Positions 52,288 through 60,991 of a stretch of DNA of 64,000 nt are shown here, piece after piece (position 1 is the first letter of the stretch; every line of letters starts with the position of its first letter). The notes under the pieces are model-generated. The model saw only the letters and a list, made by a program, of their open reading frames with translations, did no database searches and was not told where the DNA came from. Source of the stretch: Vicinamibacteria bacterium (GTDB lineage: Bacteria; Acidobacteriota; Vicinamibacteria; Vicinamibacterales; UBA8438); the NCBI GenBank assembly GCA_022820825.1, contig JAJEEU010000028.1, positions 24,894-88,893 of the forward strand, given 5' to 3'. The translations under genes and the position numbers were made by a program.

Positions 52288-54312
52288 TCAGGGAAGCGCG
52301 AGCGCCAGGTACTCGCTGGGCGCGCGCGTCGCGCCGACCGTGACGACGATGTACTGCTTGCCGCCGGCCATGTAGGTCATCGGCGCGGCGGTCACCTGCC
52401 CGGGCAGCTCGATCTCGGCCACCACGTCACCGGTCGCCTTGTCGTGTGCGCGGAACATGTTACCGCCCGCGCCGCCCCAGAGCGGGATGACGGGACCCGC
52501 GCTGCCGCCCTCGCCCTGAAACACCAGCGTCTTCGTGACGAGCGGCGCAACCCGCCCCGCCTGGCCCAGCGGCGGCAGGTCCAGATGGCGGATGGCGGGG
52601 TGGTCGCGCGGGCCGTCGCCGACCGCAATGGTCCACAGGATCTCGCCGAGGTTGAGATCGATGGCGACGAGCCGCGAGTAGGGCGGCTTGAACAGCGGCA
52701 GCCCCCGCGGCCCCTGCACGTAGCTGTAGGCCTTGCGCACGAAGGTAGCGTCGGCTCCGGGGTTCTCCGGGGGGACGATGCCGATGACCACCTGCGTGTG
52801 CGCCGAGTGCACGTACAGGATGCCGGTCTCCGGATCGAAGCCGGCGCCGGGCCAGTTGGCGCCGCCGGCCGTGCCCGGCATCTGCAGCAGTCCCAGCTTG
52901 CCGCCCGGACGCTCGTCCATCAGCGTGGGCGGGGAAAAGATGGGCCCGTAGTCGTAGCGCTCGAGGATCTCGAGCGCCTCGGCCCGCAGCTCGGGCGTGA
53001 AGTCGATCAGGTCGTCGACGGTCACCCCCTGCTGGTCGAACGCGGGAGGCCTGGTCGGGAACGGCTGCGTCGGCGCGGTGCGCTCTCCGGGAATGGTCGA
53101 CTGCGGCACGGGCCGTTCCTCGATCGGCCAGACCGGCTCGCCGGTCGCACGGTCGAACACGTACGTGAACGCCTGCTTGCTGACGATTGCCACTGCCTTG
53201 ATCGAGCGTCCGTCCACGTTGATGTCGACCAGGTTCGGCGTCGAGGCGAAGTCGTAGTCCCACAGCCCGTGGTGCACCGCCTGGAAGTGCCAGATGCGCT
53301 CGCCGGTCCGCGCGTCGAGACAGACGATGCTCTCGGCGAACAGGTTGTCGCCCGGCCGGTGGCCGCCGTAGTAGTCGTTGGTCGGCGTGCTCAGCGGCAG
53401 GTAGACGTAGCCCAGCTCCTCGTCGCCGCTCGGCGAGCCCCACATGTTGGTATGGCCGGAGTACTCCCAGGAGGGCTGGTCCTCGTTCGGATCGGTCCCC
53501 CACGTATCGTTCCCGAACTCGCCCTCCTGCGGAACAGTCCGGAATATCCAGAGCTGCTCGCCGGTCCGCACGTCGTAGCCGCGGACGTCGCCCGGCGCCC
53601 CGGCCTTGGTCGTCGGCTGCACGGCGGACAGGAAGTCGATGATGTACGACCCGACGATGACGACGTCGTTCACGATGATCGGGGCCGACCGCCAACTGAA
53701 GTTGTCGACGGTGCGGCCGCCGTAGTCGCGCCGCAGGTCGACCGCTCCCTCGTCGCCGAAGTCGGGATAGCGCTCGCCCGTGCGCGCATTCAACGCCACG
53801 AGGTAAGGGCCGACCACGCCGACGACCCGCGCGTCGCGCCGGGCGGGGTCCGCGGCCTCGTCCTCCCAGTACGCCAGCCCGCGCACGGCGTTGCCGCGCC
53901 GCACGTTGACGCTGAGGGCGTCGCTCTCCACGCCCGCCTGGTCGTCGTACCAGACCACCTCGCCCGTGGTTGCGTCCAGCGCCGCGATGGAGCCGAGCCC
54001 GGTGCTGATGTACAGCCGACCGCCGGCCATCAGCGGGGTGTTCTGGGAGCTGCGCGGCGCCCGCATCGTGATCCCGTTGCGCACCGCGTCGGGAATGGTC
54101 GACTGCCGCCAGGCTATCCGCAGGTCCGCGGCGTTGTCCTTCGTGATCTGGTCCAGCGGCGAGTACTTGCTGCCCGCCTTGTCGGCGGCGTACGCCCGCC
54201 ACTCTCCCGCTGGCGCGCCGGTTTGCGCGTGAACGCCGGAGGGCAGCCCCAACGCGACCGCAATGCTGGCACCAGCCACCAGCATCGCCGCCGCCCTGCC
54301 GCCCGGATTCAT
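52288..54312 (-). CDS. Secreted PQQ-dependent dehydrogenase (glucose/quinate type), copy 3
   Basis: 674 residues from the ATG at 54312. The signal peptide ends near VHAQT. Motifs parallel those at 39137: WRAYAADKAGSKYSPLDQIT, YSGHTNMWGSPSGDEEL, VHHGLWDYDFAST, VWPIEERPVPQSTIPGE and GLPLFKPPYSRL. The two are closely related paralogs and differ from the alcohol-dehydrogenase-like pair at 46464 and 49172. No heme domain is fused. It is the first gene of the minus-strand block (PQQ, NHL, PQQ, SnoaL, PQQ-HMA). Confidence 0.9.
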   Translation of the reverse strand: MNPGGRAAAMLVAGASIAVALGLPSGVHAQTGAPAGEWRAYAADKAGSKYSPLDQITKDNAADLRIAWRQSTIPDAVRNGITMRAPRSSQNTPLMAGGRLYISTGLGSIAALDATTGEVVWYDDQAGVESDALSVNVRRGNAVRGLAYWEDEAADPARRDARVVGVVGPYLVALNARTGERYPDFGDEGAVDLRRDYGGRTVDNFSWRSAPIIVNDVVIVGSYIIDFLSAVQPTTKAGAPGDVRGYDVRTGEQLWIFRTVPQEGEFGNDTWGTDPNEDQPSWEYSGHTNMWGSPSGDEELGYVYLPLSTPTNDYYGGHRPGDNLFAESIVCLDARTGERIWHFQAVHHGLWDYDFASTPNLVDINVDGRSIKAVAIVSKQAFTYVFDRATGEPVWPIEERPVPQSTIPGERTAPTQPFPTRPPAFDQQGVTVDDLIDFTPELRAEALEILERYDYGPIFSPPTLMDERPGGKLGLLQMPGTAGGANWPGAGFDPETGILYVHSAHTQVVIGIVPPENPGADATFVRKAYSYVQGPRGLPLFKPPYSRLVAIDLNLGEILWTIAVGDGPRDHPAIRHLDLPPLGQAGRVAPLVTKTLVFQGEGGSAGPVIPLWGGAGGNMFRAHDKATGDVVAEIELPGQVTAAPMTYMAGGKQYIVVTVGATRAPSEYLALALP

Positions 54313-54339
54313 GCCCGCCACGATACCAGATAGCCGCGT

Positions 54340-54373
54340 AAAAAAAAGGGGATGGCGCGGACGCGCCATCCCC
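54340..54373 (-). terminator. Rho-independent terminator of the second Oar-like receptor
   Basis: On the minus strand GGGGATGGCGCG pairs with its complement across a 2-base loop (54348-54359 with 54362-54373), followed by a run of eight T. It closes the receptor gene at 54403. The same hairpin occurs at 57596-57628. Confidence 0.9.
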
Positions 54374-54402
54374 CTGGATTTACCGATTCGTCGGCGAGTG
54401 AA

Positions 54403-57400
54403 CTAGAAATCAATCTGGAAGGCGAACTTGCCCAGGCGGCCGGGCAGGATCACCTGCGGGTTCCAGAGGAAGTTGCCGTACGCCGGCTCCTCGAAGGTAG
54501 TGGAGTTGGCGTTGAACACGTTGAAGATGTCGAACATCGCCCGGAACCGCGCCGACCCGCCGAAGTCGAATATCTTCGTGAAGCGGAGGTCGAACTGCGT
54601 GAAGCGATCCCCGAACTCCGTGCCCGGCGGTATCACGTTGACGGTCTGCGAGCCGTCGGTGGGCGCGCGCCCCAGGATGTCGGCAATCGCGCCGGCAGAG
54701 TAGGTCACCAGGGCAACCCGTTCCGGACCCGGCTGATTCTGCAGCGTGGCCGCCAACTGGATGTCGTACGGCAGCGTGTACGAACCGATCAGCTTGATCT
54801 GCGTCAGCCAGCTCTCGCTGTTGTCGCAGTATGACGCGGTCTGCGCCTCGCCGGTCGCTCGTGCCCGCCGTCCGTTCGGCACGAGCTGGCGGTTGAGCCG
54901 GGCGCCGGCCAGGAGGGACTCCGGCAGCGCATCCCACGTATCGCAGAAGTTCGACGAGTACGCCCCGGTTGCAAGGCCGCCCTGCAGCAGCAGGTCCTGG
55001 AGCCGCGCGTCGACGGTGAAGTCGATACCGTTCCATTGCTGCGTCTGGCTGCCGAAGTTGTCGCCGGACGTGATGACCTCGTCCACCGCGCCGATGGACT
55101 CGGGCTTGATGTCGACCAGCGTGATCATCTGGCCGGCCGTCGGCAGGCGCGGGTCGTCCGGCACCTGGACTTCGAAGGTATCGAAGTCCGCCGGGCCGAG
55201 CGCCCGGTTGTCCAGCGCCGGCAGGTTGATGTTGCGGCGGTGGAAGAACGCCACGTCGAGCGATACGCCCGCGGCCAGCTCGTGCTGGATGCCGCCGGTG
55301 AACTCCCAGTTCGACGCACGCTGTCCGTAGCCGGAAGCCCAGGCATCATCCAGGAACAGCGTGACGTTGGGCGTGCCCCAGGCCGGGTTGGTGTTGGGCG
55401 AGAGCAGCTCGCCGTTCGGCAGCGGGTTGGTCGGATCGCCCTGCGGGATGTTGTCGCCCGGTATGCAGACACCCGGGTCGATGCAGCCGGTCAGGCCGTC
55501 GTTCCAGGTCCGGTCGTGCGAACGGTTCGCGATCACCGGGTTGGCGCGCTCGGCCCAGTCGTTGGACTGGCGCTTGCCGTAGCGGTTCGCGGAAACCTTC
55601 AGCGCCGTCCGCCCGTCGCCGAACAGGTCGTACGCGAGGCCCAGCCGCGGCTGGAAGTCCTGCCAGGAAACGACCGTCGCCCCCTGAACGTCCAGCGGCT
55701 CGGGGAAGTAGATGTTCGTCGGCCGCGTCTGCGAGGGATAGCTGGCATCGGCATCGTCCCAGCGCACGCCGAGGTTGAGCGTCAGGCGGTCGATCGTCCA
55801 CTGGTCCTGCGCATAAATCCCCCAGGTCAGCGCTGCCTGCTCCTGCTCGAAGGCGCCCGAGAACGTCGCGCGAATCGGAAACGCGCCGAAATGCAGCGTC
55901 GTGGTCCACGGCGGCGTGCTCTCGCTGATCTGCGTCACGAACGTCCACTGGCGCAGCGCCGACACGCCGAACTTGAGGTTGTGGCTGCCGGTCACGTACG
56001 ACGCCGAAACCCGGTACGAGTCGATCTGCTTGGGGCTCCAGCGGCTGGTCGACCCGCCCTGCAGCCAGCCGCCCATGTTGCGGACCCCCATGGTGGGACC
56101 GACCTGGATGGCGCCCGGCAGGCTGTTGACCGCGCGCTCCGTCGGGAAGAACGTCCAGCCGATCGGCTCGTGGGAGAAACCGGCCTCGAACAGCAGCCGG
56201 TTGGTCTGCGGCCGCGTCCAGGTCGCCTGATAGACGTTCGTGTCGATCTGCGAGTCGATCGACGCCTCGGGCGCCACGAAGAAGGTCGTGAGCGTCCGGC
56301 CCTGCAGGTAGACGTCCTGGTCCGTCGAGCTGTTGGTCCAGTACAGCTTGATCTTGTCCCGCGACGACGCCTGCCAGGTGAGGTTGATCGACTGCTCGCG
56401 CGCGGTCGACGTGTCGAGCACGCGGTCGTCGAAGTCGGGCATGAACGGCAGCTCCAGCGGGTTGGCAGCCCAGTACGAGCCGGCCGGGAAGATGTTCGCC
56501 CGCTGCGTCGTATGCGCGAGGAAGAACCACAGCCTGTCCTCGACCAGCGGGCCGCCGATGTTCGGGTTGATCGACCACACCTCGTCGACCAGGTTCGGAT
56601 CCCTGATGCCGCGGTCGATCAATGCGTCGTCGAGGTTGTTGGCCTGCAGGCCCCGCCCCGTGAAGGTCGTGAAGGCCATGCCGCTGAACTGGTTGCCGCC
56701 CTCCTTGGGCACCATGTTGATGCGCACGCCGCCGGTCTCCACCTCCGCGGAGTTCCCCGAGTACTGGAACGCCATCTCCTCCATGTTGGTATCGGGGAAG
56801 AACGCGAGGTTGGCGCCCTGGCTCAGCGCGTCGCCGACGTCGAGGCCGTTGATCTCGAGCTGCTGGTCTTCATGGTTGCCGCCGTGGATGGATATGCGCT
56901 GCCGGCTCTGGACCGACATGCCGCCCGTGTCCTGCGACAGCGGCGTGCCCCAGGACTCGCCGCCGACCATGCCGGGTACGAGCAGGCCGTAACCCGTGAT
57001 CGACTTGCCGGTCGGGATGCTGTCGATGACCTCGCGGCTCATGACCTGCCGCTGCTCGACGTTCTGGATGTCGACGACCGGACTGGCGCCGGAGACGGTC
57101 ACCGTCTCCTGAATGTCGCCGACCGCAAGCTGGATGTCGATGGTCGCCGTGAAGCCGATGCTGAGCTCGATGCCCTCGCGGATAACCGTGCTGAAGCCGG
57201 GCAGGCTGTAGGTGACCGCGTAGGTGCCGGGCTCGAGCGCGACGATCTGGTACGCGCCGGCGCCGTCGGTGATCGCCGTGCGCACCTCCTCGATCATGTC
57301 GGGGCTGCGCGCCTCAACCGTGACGCCGGGCAGCACGCCTCCCGTCGTATCCGAAACCACGCCGCTTATGGCGGCGTTCTGCGCACTGGCCGCACCGGGC

Positions 57401-57492
57401 GTCACCACCAGCAGCAGGACGCCTATCGCCAGCACCCAACGAGCACCCGCACGCCAAAGCACCTTGCCTCTGCCGTCACCGACCATCGCCAT
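54403..57492 (-). CDS. Oar-like TonB-dependent receptor, copy 2
   Basis: 1029 residues from the ATG at 57492, preceded by GGAGGAGGGTG. The signal peptide ends at ASAQN (39). The carboxypeptidase-regulatory domain spans about 41-115 (SGVVSDTTGGVLPGVTVEA), followed by the plug (TVSGASPVVDIQNVEQRQVM) and the barrel ending QIDF. It is collinear with the receptor at 57655 over its whole length, including VEQRQVMSREVIDSIPTGKS and IHGGNHEDQQLEINGLDVGD. The substrate is unknown; the divergent extracellular loops suggest related but different ligands. Confidence 0.95.
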   Translation of the reverse strand: MAMVGDGRGKVLWRAGARWVLAIGVLLLVVTPGAASAQNAAISGVVSDTTGGVLPGVTVEARSPDMIEEVRTAITDGAGAYQIVALEPGTYAVTYSLPGFSTVIREGIELSIGFTATIDIQLAVGDIQETVTVSGASPVVDIQNVEQRQVMSREVIDSIPTGKSITGYGLLVPGMVGGESWGTPLSQDTGGMSVQSRQRISIHGGNHEDQQLEINGLDVGDALSQGANLAFFPDTNMEEMAFQYSGNSAEVETGGVRINMVPKEGGNQFSGMAFTTFTGRGLQANNLDDALIDRGIRDPNLVDEVWSINPNIGGPLVEDRLWFFLAHTTQRANIFPAGSYWAANPLELPFMPDFDDRVLDTSTAREQSINLTWQASSRDKIKLYWTNSSTDQDVYLQGRTLTTFFVAPEASIDSQIDTNVYQATWTRPQTNRLLFEAGFSHEPIGWTFFPTERAVNSLPGAIQVGPTMGVRNMGGWLQGGSTSRWSPKQIDSYRVSASYVTGSHNLKFGVSALRQWTFVTQISESTPPWTTTLHFGAFPIRATFSGAFEQEQAALTWGIYAQDQWTIDRLTLNLGVRWDDADASYPSQTRPTNIYFPEPLDVQGATVVSWQDFQPRLGLAYDLFGDGRTALKVSANRYGKRQSNDWAERANPVIANRSHDRTWNDGLTGCIDPGVCIPGDNIPQGDPTNPLPNGELLSPNTNPAWGTPNVTLFLDDAWASGYGQRASNWEFTGGIQHELAAGVSLDVAFFHRRNINLPALDNRALGPADFDTFEVQVPDDPRLPTAGQMITLVDIKPESIGAVDEVITSGDNFGSQTQQWNGIDFTVDARLQDLLLQGGLATGAYSSNFCDTWDALPESLLAGARLNRQLVPNGRRARATGEAQTASYCDNSESWLTQIKLIGSYTLPYDIQLAATLQNQPGPERVALVTYSAGAIADILGRAPTDGSQTVNVIPPGTEFGDRFTQFDLRFTKIFDFGGSARFRAMFDIFNVFNANSTTFEEPAYGNFLWNPQVILPGRLGKFAFQIDF

Positions 57493-57595
57493 CACCCTCC
57501 TCCCGAGTAATCCACGACGCCAGCGCGTGCAACAAGCGTGCACACAATCCCACGATCTCATGGTTGTCAACCTGGAAACCTTGTGCTCATCGCAC

Positions 57596-57628
57596 AAAAA
57601 AAGGGGATGGCGCGGTGGCGCCATCCCC
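57596..57628 (-). terminator. Rho-independent terminator of the third Oar-like receptor
   Basis: GGGGATGGCGC (57603-57613) pairs with GCGCCATCCCC (57618-57628) around GGTG, and is followed on the minus strand by seven T. It is nearly identical to the terminator at 54340, differing in the loop and one base pair. Confidence 0.9.
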
Positions 57629-57654
57629 CTGATCAGGTCGAATTGTGACCGGAA

Positions 57655-60600
57655 CTAGAAGTCGAGCTGGAAGGCGACCTTCGCCAGCCGGCCCGGCATG
57701 ATGACCTGCGGCAGCCACAGGTTGGCGCCGAACGCGGGCTGCTCGAACGTGTTGGAATTGGCGTTGAAGATATTGAAGATGTCGAACATCGCGCGGAACC
57801 GGGTGGCGCCGCCGAAGTTGAAGATCTTCGTGAAGCGCAGATCGAGCTGCGAGAACCGGTCGGAGAACTCCGTGCCGGGCTGCAGCACGTTGATGGTCTG
57901 TGCGCCGCCGGTCGGGGCGCGGCCCAGCGCCTCGGTGATGACGGGCACGCCGTAGGTGACCAGCGCCTGGCGCTCACCGCCGGGCGCGTTCTGGAACGTC
58001 GCGGCGAACTGGATGTCGTAGGGGAAGGTGTACGACCCGATCAGCTTCACCTGCGTCAGCCAGGCCTCGGTGTTGTTGCAGTACTCGAACGGGATGTCCT
58101 GCGCCTGGTTGTCCTGCAGCGGTGATTCGGGCACGGCGTTCTTGACGTCGCACTGGTCCTTGGCGCCGCGTCCGGTGGCGATGCCGCCCTGCAGCAGCAG
58201 ATCGTCAATCCGCGCGTCCACGGTGATGTCCACGCCGTCCCAGCTCTCCGTGCGGCCGCCGCCGTAGTTGCTGGCGCTGGTGGTCACCTCGTCGCGCGTC
58301 GTGATGGACGCCGGGTTCTGGTCGAACAGCGTGACCATCTGGCCCGCATTCGGCAGCCGCGGATCGTCGGGCACCTGCACCTGGAAGCGGTCGAACGCGT
58401 CCGCGCCGAGCGAGCGGTCGTCCACCACCGAGAAGTTGATCCACTGGCGGTGGAAGTAGCCCACGTCGAGCGAGACGCCCGGCGCCAGCTCGTGCTGGAT
58501 GCCGCCGGTGTACTCCCAGTTGGCCGCGCGCTGGCCCCAGCCGAAGGCCCAGTCCGGATCGTAGAAACGGGTAATCCCCGGCTGTCCCCACGAGAGGTTG
58601 GTGTTGGGCGTAGCCAACTCGCCGTTCGGCAGCGGGTTGAGCGGATCGCCCTGCGGAATGCCGTCGCCCGGGATGCACTCCACACCGTTGCCGAAGCAGC
58701 CCAGCAGGCCGTCGTTCCAGGTGCGCGTCTGGTCGCGGTTGACCGTGGCCGGATTGGCCTGCTGGCCCCAGTCGGTCGAGTCCCGCTTGCCGTAGCGGTT
58801 GGCGGCGAACTTGAGCGCCGTACGGCCGTCGCCGCGCAGGTCGTAGGCCACCGCCAGGCGCGGCTGGAAGTCCTTCCAGTTCACGACCTCAAGGCCGGGG
58901 AAGTCGAACGGCTCCGGAATCCAGATATTGCCCGGCCGGGTCGAGTCGGGATAGCCCGCATGGTTGGCATCGAGCCGCAGGCCGAGGTTCAGCGTCAGCC
59001 GGTCGATGGTCCACTGGTCCTGGGCATAGAAGCCCAGGCTGACCGCCTGGTTCACCTCCGCCGACGAACCGTAGTAGGTCGCCAGGATCGGGAACGAGCC
59101 GAAGTGCAGCGTGCGCGACCAGGGCGGCGTGCTGTCGCTTTCCTGGAACGTGCCGGTCCACTGCCGCAGCGCCGTCAGGCCGAACTTGAAGTTGTGGCTG
59201 CCCGTCACGTACGAGACGTTGGCGCGGTACGAATCGATCTCCTTCGGGCTGTAGCGGATGGTCGCCCCCGACAGCCAGCCGGCGATGTTGCGCACGGCTA
59301 GCGTGGGATTGAGTTGAATGGCGCCCGGCAGGTTGCTCACGGCCCGGTCGTTCGGCAGGAACGTCCAGCCGATCGGGTGGTGCGAGACGCCGAACTCGAA
59401 CAGCAGGCGGTTGGTCTGCGGCCGCACCCAGGACGCCTGGTAGGTGTTGGTGCGGATGTCGGAGTCAATCGACGCCTCGGGCGCCACGAAGAAGGTCTGC
59501 AGCGTGCGCCCCTGCAGGTAGACGTCCTGGTTGGTCGAGCTGTTGCTCCAGTAGAGCTTGATCTTGTCCTGCGCCGTCGCCTGCCACGTGAGGTTGAACG
59601 ACTGCTCGCGCGCGGTCGAGTTGTCGAGCACGCGGTCGTTGAAGTCGGGCATGAACGGCAGGCCCTGCGGATTGGCGGCCCAGTACGAGACGGCCGGGAA
59701 GATGTTGGCGCGCTGCGTCGTGTGGGCCAGGAAGAACCACAGCCGGTCCTGCACGATGGGGCCGCCGATGTTCGGGTTGATCGACCACACCTCGTCCACG
59801 ATGTTGGGATCGCGCAGCCCCGCGGCGATCTGCTCGTCGCTCAGGTTGTTGGCCTGCAGCCCGCTGCCCGTGAACGTGGTGAAGGCCATCCCGCTGAAGA
59901 CGTTCGCGCCCTCCTTGGGGATCATGTTGATGCGCACGCCGCCGGTCTCGGTCTCGGCCGAGTTGGCGGAGTACTGGAAGGCCATCTCCTCCATGTTGGT
60001 GTCGGGGAAGAAGCCGAGGTCGGCGCCCTGGCTGAAGGCGTCGCCCACGTCGAGGCCGTTGATCTCGAGCTGCTGGTCCTCGTGGTTGCCGCCGTGGATG
60101 GACATGCGCTGGCGGCTCTGCACCGACATGCCGCCCGAGTCCTGCGACAGCGGCGTGCCCCACGACTCGCCGCCCATCATGCCGGGCACGAGCAGACCGT
60201 AACCCGTGATTGACTTGCCCGTCGGGATGCTGTCGATGACCTCGCGGCTCATGACCTGCCGCTGCTCGACGTTCTGGATGTCGACGACCGGCGTGGCGCC
60301 CGAGACGGTCACGGTCTCCTGGATGTCGCCGACCGAGAGCTGAATGTCGATGGATGCGGTAAAGCCGATGCTCAGCTCGATGCCCTCGCGCACGACCGTG
60401 CCGAACCCCGGCAGGCTGTAGGTGACCGAGTAGGTGCCCGGCTCCAGCGCGATGATGGAGTACTGGCCCGCGCCGTCGGTAATGCCCGTGCGGACCTGCT
60501 CGATGATGGCGGGGCTGCGCGCCTCCACCGTGACGCCGGGCAGCACGCCGCCCGTTTCGTCGGTCACGGTCCCGGAAATCCCCGAGCCCTGCGCGCTGGC

Positions 60601-60681
60601 CAGCGCGGGCAGCAGCAGCAGCGCCGCCGTGATCCCCAGTGCGGTCGCCCATCCGCTGCATTCCCTGTACGAGTGCTTCAT
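57655..60681 (-). CDS. Oar-like TonB-dependent receptor, copy 3
   Basis: 1008 residues, ribosome site AAAGGAG, signal peptide ending ASAQG. The regulatory domain (about 31-107; SGTVTDETGGVLPGVTVEA) is followed by the plug TVSGATPVVDIQNVEQRQVM and a barrel ending QLDF. It is the tandem paralog of copy 2. The promoter candidate is at 60738-60766. Both receptors likely transport large or polymeric organic substrates, but no adjacent enzyme identifies them. Confidence 0.95.
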   Translation of the reverse strand: MKHSYRECSGWATALGITAALLLLPALASAQGSGISGTVTDETGGVLPGVTVEARSPAIIEQVRTGITDGAGQYSIIALEPGTYSVTYSLPGFGTVVREGIELSIGFTASIDIQLSVGDIQETVTVSGATPVVDIQNVEQRQVMSREVIDSIPTGKSITGYGLLVPGMMGGESWGTPLSQDSGGMSVQSRQRMSIHGGNHEDQQLEINGLDVGDAFSQGADLGFFPDTNMEEMAFQYSANSAETETGGVRINMIPKEGANVFSGMAFTTFTGSGLQANNLSDEQIAAGLRDPNIVDEVWSINPNIGGPIVQDRLWFFLAHTTQRANIFPAVSYWAANPQGLPFMPDFNDRVLDNSTAREQSFNLTWQATAQDKIKLYWSNSSTNQDVYLQGRTLQTFFVAPEASIDSDIRTNTYQASWVRPQTNRLLFEFGVSHHPIGWTFLPNDRAVSNLPGAIQLNPTLAVRNIAGWLSGATIRYSPKEIDSYRANVSYVTGSHNFKFGLTALRQWTGTFQESDSTPPWSRTLHFGSFPILATYYGSSAEVNQAVSLGFYAQDQWTIDRLTLNLGLRLDANHAGYPDSTRPGNIWIPEPFDFPGLEVVNWKDFQPRLAVAYDLRGDGRTALKFAANRYGKRDSTDWGQQANPATVNRDQTRTWNDGLLGCFGNGVECIPGDGIPQGDPLNPLPNGELATPNTNLSWGQPGITRFYDPDWAFGWGQRAANWEYTGGIQHELAPGVSLDVGYFHRQWINFSVVDDRSLGADAFDRFQVQVPDDPRLPNAGQMVTLFDQNPASITTRDEVTTSASNYGGGRTESWDGVDITVDARIDDLLLQGGIATGRGAKDQCDVKNAVPESPLQDNQAQDIPFEYCNNTEAWLTQVKLIGSYTFPYDIQFAATFQNAPGGERQALVTYGVPVITEALGRAPTGGAQTINVLQPGTEFSDRFSQLDLRFTKIFNFGGATRFRAMFDIFNIFNANSNTFEQPAFGANLWLPQVIMPGRLAKVAFQLDF

Positions 60682-60737
60682 CTTGCGGTTTCTCCTTTCG
60701 CCGTGTCAGCGCCTGCCTCCGACAGGCAAACCCTGAA

Positions 60738-60766
60738 AGTTTACACTGATCTCACCCGCTTGAAAA
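60738..60766 (-). promoter_or_regulatory. Promoter for the receptor at 57655
   Basis: On the minus strand TTTTCA (60766-60761) and TAAACT (60743-60738) are 17 bases apart. In the 310-base intergenic stretch 60682-60991 the other recognisable element is an extended -10 (TG-C-TAGAAT, 60878-60886) facing the plus-strand receptor. Nothing else is seen there. Confidence 0.4.
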
Positions 60767-60991
60767 GGAACGCCGGGGGGATGCGACAGCTCTCCATCGC
60801 GTCCAGCAGATTGTGCCTGCTCGCCATGCTCGTTCCTTCCGCTACCGGCGGTAGATGGGGCATTCTTGAGAGCTACCTGCTAGAATTGCGTCGATTGTGC
60901 TGGTATGTGCATGGGTAGCCGGCCGGCCATATGCGATCGTCGGCATGTCCCGCGCCAATCCGCTGACGACACGAAAAGGAGGCACGCAACT

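Noticed and set aside
55036..57510. Long plus-strand frame over the second Oar-like receptor
   Set aside because: Same reason: codon-position GC bias keeps the antisense frame open; the protein has no recognisable fold.
54340..57628. Repeated hairpins considered as a CRISPR or repeat array
   Set aside because: There are only two, 3.2 kb apart, each at a gene's 3' end with a T-run; they are terminators.
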